This document shows positions 8,701 to 17,516 of a stretch of DNA of 22,598 nucleotides, piece after piece. The notes beneath the pieces were generated by a model that searched no databases, was not told the DNA's origin, and worked only from the letters and a program-made list of their open reading frames with translations. The translations under genes were made by a program, and so were the position numbers. Position 1 is the first letter of the stretch. Every line of letters starts with the position of its first letter. The DNA is from Coptodactyla brooksi (taxonomy: Eukaryota > Arthropoda > Insecta > Coleoptera > Scarabaeidae), in contig JAWQRM010000442.1 in the NCBI GenBank assembly GCA_033557675.1, forward strand, positions 1-22,598, read 5' to 3'.

Positions 8701-8719
8701 AAATTTTGGCTTAGTGGTG

Positions 8720-9813
8720 ACTTATAGACTGTTATATACTGTTGTATACGGGATAACATTCCAAATACGGAATTGTTTTTCTAATTTCCAATTGTTTTTT
8801 AAACAAAACATAGATCTCAGTAGTAATTATTAAACTTCTTTTTAATTTAATATTGATAGAGTAATTATTAAATACACTCTGCAGTCCTGATACAATCCTG
8901 TTTAGTGTATTACATCAGTGTAAATGTGTGTTTTATTTTTTATTACATCAGTAGGTGTTTTGTTTTATATTTTCCTTTCAGTAACAAACTACTCAGTGTA
9001 CTCAGTGTTTTTAATAATATTTTGTTTTCGACAGTTCAAAATATAATAGTCGAGTAGTCACTTTGTAGACATGTGCAAAATGCATAATAAAATTGTTTTG
9101 TAAAAATGGTGACCTTCCCTTTAGATAACAAAAGAAAATGTATAGACTACTATATACTGTTATAAAATGCTATAGACTGTTATAGACTGCTATATACTGT
9201 TATAGAGTGCTATACATATATTGTTATATACTGTATTAAGCTGTTATGTGCTGTTATATATTGTTATATATTGTTATATACTGTTATACATTGTTATACA
9301 CTGTTATACACTGTTATACACTGTTATATACTCCTGTAGACTGTTATATACTGTTAGGCACTGTTAAAATTGCTATGTACTGTTGTATGTGCTATGGACT
9401 GCTACAGAGCTATAGACTGTTATATGTTGCTATAGACTGCTATGTACAGTTATAGACCATTATAGACTATTATATACTGTTACAGACTGATATATGGAGT
9501 TATAAACCATAATAATAATAATATATAATATATTTATCTACATAACAGTCTATATACTGTATATAACAGTAGACTGTTATATACTGTTATTAACAGGATA
9601 ACATTCCAAATATGGGATTGTTCTTCTGATTTCCAATTGTTTTTGAGCTTGACATTTCTCGATTAAAGCATTTGAAAAATGCAACACTGGTTGCGCACTC
9701 TACAATACATTTAATCAACAATAAATGTATAATAGATGTATAATTTTAAGTAGTCATTTCAAATATGTGTGCAAAATGTAAAGAAAATTTTTCTGTAAAA
9801 ATGGTACCGTTCG
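8720..9813 (+). repeat. duplicated module separated by a 10-bp minisatellite
   Basis: Two related segments lie in direct orientation. Each begins with a few TATAGACTGT/TATATACTGT units, then GGATAACATTCCAAATA with a following AATTGTTTTT...TTTCCAATTG block (8749-8804; 9595-9649), and later GTAGTCA...ATGTGCAAAATG...GTAAAAATGGT (9053-9140; 9748-9813). Between them, 9137-9595 is a minisatellite of roughly 10-bp units (TATAGACTGT, TATATACTGT, TATACACTGT) with dozens of copies. The second module leads directly into the Tigger relic, and a third copy lies at 12352-12518. The open frame through the minisatellite is an artefact. Confidence 0.7.
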
Positions 9814-9863
9814 TTATAGTTTTTTCATTAGATATTATGAAAAATAAGTGTGAATTAAAATAG

Positions 9864-10958
9864 ATGGTTGAGGGATTTAATTTTGCAAAAAGCACTGGAG
9901 GCAGCAAGCAGTTTAAAGATTTCGCAGCATCTAATGGATGCTTGGATAGTTCCTGCCGGTGACACAGTATAACTTTTAAATCAATTTGTCGTGAGCTTGC
10001 AGAGGTTAATTTGGACAATATAGAGGACTAGAAAATCAGGTTACGATTGATTTTAAGAAGTTATGCTCTTTGAGATGTCTTTAATGCCAATGAAACAGGT
10101 CTTTATTACCGTGCCATGCCAAATAAGACATTTGCATTAAAAAATGAGAATTGTCCAGGGAAGAAGGCACCCAAACAACGTTTGATTATTTTGCTGTGTG
10201 CAAATGCGGAAGGTGAGAAAGAAGATCCATTAATAATTGGAAAAAGTAAAAATCCTCATTGTTTTAAGGGTAATCGTGTTGACAAATTATCCTTAGAATG
10301 GATTTCTAGCAAAAAGGCAGGATGAAAAGGCAGAAATTTCGGATTTACCGAAATTTCTGGATTAAAAGGCTTCTTACTGTTTATTGACAGTAAATGTGAT
10401 TTTGAAAATTCTGAAAGAAACATAAATTTTGCCAATGCACTTATATAGATTACAGCTGCTTGGAAAAAGGGATCTCCTGCTACAGTTAAGAAATGTTTTT
10501 CCAATGCCCGATTTTCTGATGTTATCCAAGAAGATACAATGTTTGATGAAGAATACGAAATACCCCTTACCCAACTCTTCCCTACAGTTCGTAACGAAAT
10601 TGTGGATTGGGTTGGGTTGGGTTGGAAATTGTGGATTTAGATGAGCACTTCTGTTGATAGTCATTTGCCTACAGAGAGCCCTTACTGCAGTATTAAAAAA
10701 GTTCTTAAAGAATTGTGCAATAATGATGAACATAACTCTGATAATAGTGATATGGACAAATGTGAAACTCCAAAATCTACTTTATCTAGTACGAGTGTAG
10801 TGTGTGCAAAATTAAGAGATATACAGAATTATTTATTGTGCTATAACAATGGTGAAATTTTTATGGATGTTTCTCGAATTCTACGTACACGTGAAGCTGT
10901 AGTTTTTAAAATGAAGCTAAAAAATTTAAAGCAAACAAAGATTGAAACAATAGTTTAA
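9864..10958 (+). pseudogene. Tigger/pogo-type DDE transposase, dead
   Basis: A single reading frame, broken by stops, gives recognisable Tigger blocks in order. First is a CENP-B-like DNA-binding part (KQFKDFAASNGCLDSSCR then ITFKSICRELAEVN). Then come FNANETGLYYRAMPNKTFAL and APKQRLIILLCANAEGEKED followed by PLIIGKSKNPHCFKG; then FLLFIDS; after a deletion ITAAWKKGSPATVKKCFSNA; then LPTESPYCSIKKVLKELC to a final IETIV and stop. In intact relatives the first catalytic Asp lies in NADETG; here it reads NANETG, so the active site is lost. Several TGA/TAG codons replace Trp codons, and the region between the second Asp and the C-terminal block is deleted. It lies in Herp intron 1, on the strand opposite to Herp. 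Confidence 0.85.
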
Positions 10959-11108
10959 AGAAGCTTAACAAATTACGTTTTTTCATATGAGTAATAATAT
11001 GTTGTATTATATGTATTATTTAGACATATTAATATGTTGTAATAATATGTCTAAATAATGAACATACCGGGTGTAGAATTACTTTGGTAGGATTTTACAT
11101 GTAACAAC

Positions 11109-12237
11109 ATGTATTCGCCAATATTGGCTCTCCTAATAATTTCAGAGCAAAATGTTAAGAATAGAAGTTGCAGAGCATTCAAAGATCTACCTAAATCAAT
11201 TTCTATTTATTTAATAACATCCTCCAGTGTTAAAATAAAACATCATAAAAATCTTCATTAAGATTTTATATCTTAATGAAGATTAAGAATAATTAAAAAA
11301 ATTCTTGAAAAATTTGAAAGCAAAGAAAGTATTAACAAGATAAGCAAATGCCAAAAACGTAATACTGTTCCGAGGATCAGAAAATACAGAGGATGTTCTG
11401 TTAAGCATTGTTGAAAACAAAAATGTGTCACTAAGAAAAATGGGACAGAATTTGAATATCCATTTCAATACCGCACATAAAATTTTAGAAACACAGCAAC
11501 CACGGTTCCGGTCTTACAAATACGAAAGACACCAACAAATATTCGATGAAGACAAAGAAAAAAGAATGCAGTTTCGCGAAATCACGATGGAAAAAGCAAA
11601 TAATGACAGGAATTTTATCTCGCGAAAGTACGTTTTCACTGACTGATAAACTCAACAGACAGAACTATCGGTGCTGGAGTACCGAAAATCAAAATTTATT
11701 GCTGCAAACAAATACCCAGTATCGTGGCAATGTAAATGTATGGACTGGCATATTAGGCCCTCACGTTATTGGGCCATATTTTATTCCACACCGGTTGAAT
11801 AGTATGGATTACTTAAATTTGCTCCAGGAAACAAATGGGAATTGATTATGAATTCTAGTACCAGCAAGATGATTGCCAGGTACACAATGCAAGTGTCGTT
11901 AAAAATTATTTAAATAGTACATTTCCCAATTGTTGGGAAATACTCATGATTGTCTCTATAACGGAAGAAACTACAATAATATTGAAGACCTGAGAGAAGT
12001 AATAACACAGGAAGCGGATCAAATTAGTTGCTACCAATTAGCTAATATGAGAAGTAGTTTTTTACGAAAGATTGCGGTTTTGCTTAGCAACATTTAATTT
12101 CATGTTTTTATTGGAAAATAAATAGAAAAGGCCTTATAACTTTTTAACAAATAAAGGTTTTTCAACACTCTACAATTTTCATTTTTAATATTTTGCTCTA
12201 AAATAATTAGGGGGAATGTATTTGCTGATACATGCAT
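11109..12237 (+). mobile_element. mariner-like DNA transposon with inverted ends, internally deleted
   Basis: The left end (11109-11156; ATGTATTCGCCAATATTGGC...AGAGCAAAATGTT) and right end (12187-12237, complement ATGCATGTATCAGCAAATAC...AGAGCAAAATATT) are inverted, imperfect copies of about 48 bp. They enclose the transposase relic at 11283-12097. Total length of about 1.13 kb is a little short for a Tc1/mariner element, which fits the internal deletion. Exact ends and the TA target duplication are uncertain because the flanks are AT-rich. Confidence 0.7.
11283..12097 (+). pseudogene. Tc1/mariner-superfamily transposase relic
   Basis: Blocks in order: SENTEDVLLSIVENKNVSLR then KMGQNLNIHFNTAHKILETQ, a helix-turn-helix DNA-binding region; KYVFTD with the first catalytic Asp; a frameshift (about 11643); ESTFSLTDKLNRQNYRCWST; YRGNVNVWTGILGPHVIGPY and FIPHRLNSMDYLNLLQE; DDCQVHNASVVKNYLN, the second catalytic-Asp block; then, after a deletion, YNGRNYNNIEDLREVITQEA and YQLANMRSSFLRKIAVLLSN to TAA. 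The segment expected to hold the third acidic residue (a PDLNPLDFFLWG-type motif in relatives) is missing at about 11948. With frameshift and deletion it is inactive. Confidence 0.8.
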
Positions 12238-12351
12238 ACATATATCTATTATAATTATCATATGTATTATCTATATGTACCTAGTTTATGTTTTGTACTA
12301 CATACATTAAAATAGTTTTAGTTTTTCCTGCCAATTAGGACCACCTTTGTA

Positions 12352-12518
12352 AAACATTTGGAGTGTGCAATATTGGTTGTATACCCTACAATGCATTTAG
12401 TCAACACTAAATATAAAGGCACAGTTATTAAGTAGTCGCTCGAAATACGTGTGGAAAATGTAAAAAACAAAATTGTCGGATAAAAATGGTACTGTTCCCT
12501 TTAAATAACAAAGAAAAT
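12352..12518 (+). repeat. third copy of the Tigger-flanking module
   Basis: Aligns with 9669-9813: TGCAATATTGGTTG..., CTACAATGCATTTAGTCAAC, AAGTAGTC, then GTGGAAAATGTAAAAAAC and ATAAAAATGGTACTGTTCCC. The last part also matches 9053-9140, including the following TTTA-ATAACAAA-GAAAAT. No transposase follows, so this is a solo fragment, ending about 150 bp from Herp exon 1. Confidence 0.65.
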
Positions 12519-12668
12519 ACCCACGTACATACATTGATAAATATAAGTGTTATATGTAAGATATGCGCGACAGATAAGATTATAGATAAACGAAAAAAAA
12601 AATATGTTGAACAGAAAATGCAGATACTCCGTAGGGTGGATGATGTTGTTTGCAGGGTGGATACGTAC

Positions 12669-12803
12669 CGGTTTGCTCGGGTACACCTCGGACAGGTGCT
12701 GTTTCAGCTTGTCTATCGTCCACGACAGTTCGCATTTTACCGTCTGGTCCTCTATTTGTTGATTCGGTGCTTTCACTATCAGGGTGACAGGAAGTGAGTC
12801 CAT
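12669..12803 (-). CDS. Herp: Herp exon 1: start of ubiquitin-like domain
   Basis: First coding exon, 45 residues, starting at ATG 12803. This Met is chosen because MDSLPVTLIVKAPNQQIEDQ matches the start of the Herp ubiquitin-like domain (PVTLxxKxPNQ), while the frame further upstream is unlike any Herp N-terminus. It continues WTIDKLKQHLSEVYPSKP, and the donor GTACGT follows at 12668-12663. Splicing to 7637 continues the conserved VYPSKP-PSHEQKLIYSG junction in phase 0. The whole protein is 317 residues: ubiquitin-like domain (about 6-84), low-complexity linker, Gln/Met/Tyr-rich segment, ER-membrane hairpin, conserved C-tail. Herp proteins are induced by ER stress and help assemble the Hrd1 ubiquitin-ligase complex for ER-associated degradation; that is family knowledge. 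Intron 1 is about 5.0 kb and full of transposon relics. Confidence 0.92.
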
Positions 12804-13166
12804 GTTTGGCTGACCTACCGACTCCACTTTCGGGCGCGATCCGTCTCTCCTCGAAAAAAAAATGGCCAAAGGTTGCGGGCGGCTCGTCGTCCACGGGGCC
12901 GGTGCTATCACTTTGAAATGTATTATTTATTCTGGAATTTATCTAATACGCACGCACTGTCACAACTTACACGGTACAGTATTTGTCTGTCGGTGATTGG
13001 TTCGCTTGACGGCCGATAATGTCACATGACTCCCCGTGCTATTTCCTACGGCCAGCTGAAAAAGCGATCTTGCAATTCGTATAAATAAATTAGGTGGACG
13101 AGATGTGCGCGATTTTCGCGGACGCGGCTCGAGATTATTTTCTTTTTTTTTCGGTACAGGTGCGCT
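12804..13166 (-). promoter_or_regulatory. Herp 5' UTR and probable core promoter
   Basis: Upstream of the Herp start codon and moderately GC-rich compared with the intron. On the minus strand a CCAAT box lies at 13000-12996, about 195 bases before the ATG. Near it are TGACGG (13007-13012, plus strand) and an E-box-containing GTCACATGAC (13021-13030). I looked for the ER-stress element CCAAT-N9-CCACG expected of a stress-induced Herp gene and did not find it with proper spacing. No TATA box is evident. The transcription start is not determined. Confidence 0.45.
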
Positions 13167-13275
13167 CAAAAGTTATCGTACGCTGCTTCTCGCGGCTCGC
13201 GACCTTAGATCATATACACTTGGATAACTAGACGCGGCTTTATGATCTAAGCGCATCGCGATCCGGTAACTTTTA
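13167..13275. repeat. foldback element upstream of Herp
   Basis: CTTAGATCATA near 13205 and TATGATCTAAG near 13241 are perfect 11-bp inverted arms. The pairing resumes outward with CTCGCGA against TCGCGAT and AAAAGTTATCG (about 13169) against CGGTAACTTTT (about 13263). The whole is an imperfect inverted repeat of about 110 bp, fitting a small MITE-like element just upstream of the promoter. Confidence 0.65.
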
Positions 13276-13793
13276 GGCTTGCGTGATAATTACCCATTAT
13301 CGGTATGTTAAATTTACAAATTGCACACGTCTACCATGTCGCGAGAGCAGAGGGCGAAACGTCGTTATCTGTCGCACAGATAATTTTTCAACTGACAGAT
13401 GATGATGGTGAAACTTCAAACTGAAACGTCGTCGTCGGTCTGCGAGTCACTTTCTATCATTTTGCGCTCGAAAAAAGCAAATCGCAAGATCGGACACTAC
13501 TTTCACCCTACTACCACTTTCTCCAATTTTTTATTGATATCACGCCAGCGACAATGACATTGTGTAGGGCACTTGTGAAATAAATATTGCGTACCTATAT
13601 GTAATTTTTATTATTAAACTTAAATTGCAATTTAAAAAAACGAAATTAAGTGTCAAAAGAGCATGGAAATGATTTCCCCTATGTACAAGATTTCTTGGTT
13701 TCATCGGTAGAGATGAAATTTTTGCTCCATTTGGACATTTCGTTCTTAAAATTCGTTTTAGACACACAGTTAATGTTTTCTTTTAATATTCTA
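13276..13793. other. gene-free stretch with GATA palindrome
   Basis: No supported coding frame. At 13365-13383 TTATCTGT-CGC-ACAGATAA is a perfect 8-bp inverted pair, forming two opposed AGATAA (GATA-factor) sites. GAAACGTCGT occurs twice (near 13357 and 13421). The part up to about 13500 is GC-richer and may be distal promoter DNA of Herp or of an unseen divergent gene. Beyond 13550 it turns AT-rich. Confidence 0.4.
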
Positions 13794-13850
13794 CTTCATA
13801 GATGGCTCTCGTTTATTAATTGTCATTTTTGACAGTTAATAAAGTTAATC
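13794..13850. repeat. half of the TGACAGTT inverted-repeat module
   Basis: CATAGATGGCTCTCGTTTAT, then TAATTGTCATTTTTGACAGTTAATAAAG. The same words recur in the inverted module inside the tandem array and in the island at 835-1010, so this is a further dispersed copy, adjacent to the second Crypton fragment. Confidence 0.55.
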
Positions 13851-13893
13851 AATATAGTATTTATGTAACAACTACAAATTAAAGTTGAACTAT

Positions 13894-14066
13894 TTAATTT
13901 TCCCCTTTATAATAATTGTATTTATTAATAGTAATATTACAGTTTGTTAAATTATTAAACTTAACATCTGTAGTTTTCCCTGATGATTTGTTAATAATGT
14001 TGCTGCTTGTGGTCGAGACAATATTTGTATTTTGAGTTGATAAAGCTCTGTTTGAAATGTTATTTT
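13894..14066 (-). pseudogene. Crypton element, C-terminal tail fragment (second copy)
   Basis: The minus-strand frame ends in NYYKGEN at TAA 13896-13894 and contains NNISNRALSTQNTNIVSTTS followed by NIINKSSGKTTDVKFNNLTN. This parallels the tail of the relic at 3585-4480 (NNISNRFLSIQNANIASTTN, SSIINKSSVKTTGVKFNNLT). The downstream flank AAATTAAAGTTGAACTATTT is shared too, so both copies end in the same 3' sequence. The catalytic domain is absent: similarity stops at about 14067, exactly at a perfect 22-bp palindrome. The upstream residues of the open frame are not homologous. Confidence 0.7.
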
Positions 14067-14088
14067 TACTTTCTCTTAAGAGAAAGTA
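14067..14088. repeat. perfect 22-bp palindrome at the Crypton truncation point
   Basis: Two 11-base arms, TACTTTCTCTT and AAGAGAAAGTA, meet without spacer. It marks the point where similarity to the Crypton tail stops. It may be an inverted-duplication scar or the outer end of another element. Confidence 0.7.
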
Positions 14089-14744
14089 TTGCATTTCACG
14101 CAAAAAAATTCAATGTTGAGATCTTGACGAATTAGGCTTTTTGCAGCCTAGCTATGCTATTTTTGGTGGTTAGACTGAATAACACAATACTTTACATACA
14201 AGCTAATTATTATATAATCTGGTCACAATAAGTTATAAGCGTAATTTATAAAATACAGTGTCCTATGGGGCAAGAGGGTATTTCGTTCTTAATCTCGAGT
14301 ATTGCTCTCTTTTGAAACAAAAAAATATTTCAAATAAAGGTTGCATGATATGGAAGTCTTCACAATTTGAAACAGATACAAACATATAACAAATACGGTT
14401 GAAAAAAAAATAACTGATAATTTATATAACATCATAATTATATATATATACCATATTTATATCACAAAATGATTTTGTTCAGATGTATATATCGGGTGCA
14501 GAAACTTAGGTTGCCTATATGAAACTTATTTGGATTAATCAATAAATATTTAGAACTCAGATATGTAAGTTTAAGTCTTCTTATTTCGTTTAGTATTTAA
14601 TAAAAAAGGGATTTACACATGTCTTACTAGAAAAAGTTATAATTAATAAATAATTTGTTGTTTGCAATTTGGTTTACCACCTTAAGTAATCAATCATTCA
14701 GTAATGATTGATTAGTTTATACGGACAGTTGCAGCTCAAAATTC
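14089..14744. other. AT-rich stretch without a gene
   Basis: No supported coding frame. It contains a perfect 11-bp inverted pair with a 4-base spacer at 14688-14713 (AATCAATCATT-CAGT-AATGATTGATT) and a short TA run near 14440. It separates the Crypton fragment from the tandem array. Confidence 0.5.
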
Positions 14745-15815
14745 GTCTTCGTTTAATATTCTAATTCATAGTTGACTCTTATTCATTAACTGTCAGTTAA
14801 TAAAGGTAACCATCAATGATTTTTAATGACATTTAAATTCACACTCACAGATGGCGCTTGTTTCTAAACTGTCAATTTTGACAGGTAATGAATGTATCTG
14901 TCAATGAATTTTAATATTTTCAGTTACATTTATAGAAGACTGTCATTTATTGTCAGTTTTACGAGCTGATCGCAATAATATTTTAGATACAGTAGTATCT
15001 TGAAAAAATAATTTAGTTTTCTGGATATATATTCTGGACGTAACCACTTAAATGGATACAGATAACATTTATTTTACTTAGCTGCTAGTTTTGACAAAAA
15101 AAAACTATTTCAAATCACTTTGGTGACATGATTTTACAAATACAGGGTTTACGTAACTTTAACTAACTTAATTTTTGCAATAAATTAATTGCTACACAAA
15201 TTGATTGCATTAATATTTTGCCTGTGGTAGTTTCTTGAAGAAATAATTTAGTCTTGTGGATGTAATCACTTAAATAGATACAAATGACGCTTAGCTCTGT
15301 TTTGACATTTAGTAAAAGTTATCTGTAAATAGCTTTTAATGACATTTTAATTTATATTCACAGATGGCTTTCTTTTACTAACTGTTAGCTTTAGCAGCAG
15401 CATATGTATTTTGAATGCTTAACTTTCTCTGTCTTTTGATCAAGACACGGTAAAATTATTCGAATTACTTTGATGAAGTAGTTTCAGAAATACAGGGTTT
15501 ATTTTACAATAAATTAGTTACTATACGAACTGGTCACAATAGTATTTTGGATGCAGTAGTTTCTTGAAGAAATAATTTAGTTTTGTGGCTATATATACAA
15601 TTTTGACAATGTTAAACTATTTGAATTACTTTAATTAAATGGTTTTACAAACACAGGGCTTGCTTAATTTTAACTAACTTAATATTTGCAATAAATTAAT
15701 TACTACACAAACCAATTGCAATAATATTTTGGCTGGGACATTTAATTGTGTTTTGACAGTTAATAAAAGTTATCTGTAAATGGCTTTTCATAACACTTAA
15801 ATTCTGTGTAAATTT
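14745..15815 (+). repeat. dimeric tandem array, segment 1
   Basis: Start of a diverged tandem repeat. Its monomer (about 210 bp) contains TTCGAATTACTTTGATGAAA, TTTTACAAATACAGGGCTTG, CAATAAATTAATTACTACAC, TTGCAATAATATTTTGGCTG and the anchor TTTCTTGAAGAAATAATTTA. In alternate monomers (type A, about 330 bp) an inverted-repeat module (for example 15301-15388) is inserted. Anchors occur near 14999, 15231 and 15561. The first 200 bp carry a fuller version of the inverted module (CAGATGGCGCTTG, TGTCAATTTTGACAGG). The array breaks off inside an A unit at about 15815. Confidence 0.8.
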
Positions 15816-17516
15816 TCTGTATACTTAAAATAAAAAAAAACATATTAGAGATAAAATTAGATTAAAGATTAATCTTAGCGAGAAATAAATCTTAGCCTAG
15901 AAATAAAACACAAGACAGTTGTATATAACTTTTTATTTATACATTTCATAACAAATCCTTCTAAAAAGTAAGCTAATATAAAAAGAATGCATTGGATAAA
16001 AATTATTGTCCAAGCGTCATCTAAACAGAGATTTATTATAATATCATCTTTTTCCATACTTTGATTTGGTAATATACTTTATATAATTTTTACCATCACA
16101 AATTTACTTGTTTTTCTTTGCCATAGACCAGCTAGGCGGAATCGTGTACTTTAAATATCCGTTTGAGAGTCCTTAAAGTTCCGTTTAATTTCTAAAGCTC
16201 TAAAATTAAAAATATTGTCTTCGTCATATATTAAATATCTATTTAGTCTACGCGAAATTTCTCATAAGCTAGACGTTTGAGCGGTTTCTTTTTGTTCAGA
16301 AAAATGTTCTGTATAATTTGTAGTCAACGTGTGATTATCTTTTATCGTCTAAAGCTCTCTAAATTCTTGTCAATTGTTTTCTTTGTAGAATAGTAAAAGT
16401 TAATTGAAACGAGAGAAACTTACTGTCTCTTTCTGTTCTTATTGTCGATAGGCTTATTATCGTCGGTAATTTTCTGTATTGGAACACAATTCTTAATAAA
16501 TGCTCTCATTCGCAATGCACAGTATATTAATAGAATACGTCGATTTCGTGTTATACCGTGCACGGCAAACATTAATTAATACATATGTTAAGAGAATACT
16601 TTGGAAGTTCTGTCGCTGAGATATGTAAAATTTTAATACAAAAAAATCTCTATATAAAACCTCTCTGTAGGAATTAGGCTAAGATTGACTATTTAGTAGA
16701 TTCGATTTACGAATACTACGGACAATTCTTCAATTGTTTGATTGTACTACTTGGCGTTGCCTCACGATTGTTCGCTAATTAATGAAGAGGAGGTATACAC
16801 GCAAAAAGCTTAGAGTACACTTAGTATATTTTTGTAGCTATAGCTTTTACTTTTGCCCGTCAATGTACATACACTACTCTAAAACGTACAGTATAAAATC
16901 ATAGGCTCACGTCGTATAATACCTTTTTTTTTTAGTTTTTTGGACATTGTAGCTTGTTAACATGTGCTCGTATTCTCCTCGGGTTTCTAATTGAGCAAAA
17001 CATTTCTTAGTGGTACAGGTATATTTGGTGCGTTTCTTTAAACAGCGATTTGCGCTCACGGTACACCTTCCAAGAGGGGCTATAAGATTGTTTTTCCGAT
17101 ATAGATTGTTTCGAGTTCATTCTAATATTGACTGATTTTTTATCATATGTTTTAAAGAAAAAACATTTCAATTTATAACGTTTCGACAAACGGACCATCA
17201 TCAGGAAACTTATAACACTCCAATACAATACCTGTTAACCGCTTATTAAGTTGTAAGAATTTACTTTAAGTCTGAGTAAAGCTTACTTATAAAGTTTGCA
17301 AGATGAAAAACAATCATATTCTCTGTACTAATTGGTAATTATTATTATTGTTAGAAAAGACAATAAATTGTTATAAATTTCCTAATGAAATTTGCGACTA
17401 AATGAAATTGCAATTGAGCCCCGTTATTTAGAAGCCTATATCTCAGAAATCACTGCACATAAAAATTATGCATTTTTCTGTTTTCTTTTATTCTGTGTGA
17501 TTTACATTACTTCTAT
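15816..17516. other. 1.7 kb non-array stretch inside the tandem array
   Basis: The A/B repeat words are absent here. No coding frame is convincing: a short minus-strand frame at 16057-15875 with a hydrophobic centre has no recognised relative. At 17184-17180 and 17204-17198 (minus strand) lie GAAAC and CTGATGA, a hammerhead-core-like pair with a very weak stem II. The base composition is less monotonous than in the array and may represent unique sequence, a UTR or an old insertion. Array sequence lost at the two borders is not simply continuous, so a clean insertion is not proven. Confidence 0.45.

Noticed and set aside
9246..9455. Plus-strand open frame of Tyr/Leu/Cys repeats
   Set aside because: Pure translation of the 10-bp minisatellite.
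10610..10626. GGGTT repeats as telomere-like sequence
   Set aside because: Only three units inside a transposase relic; better explained as local slippage.
12580..12894. Second minus-strand frame overlapping Herp exon 1
   Set aside because: Out of frame with the ubiquitin-like domain and reads across the splice donor into the intron.
12889..13000. CCACG and CCAAT words as an ER-stress element
   Set aside because: They lie about 100 bp apart on opposite strands, not with the required 9-base spacing.
15875..16057. Minus-strand 60-codon frame with a hydrophobic centre
   Set aside because: Short, AT-rich, and without recognised family or gene structure around it.
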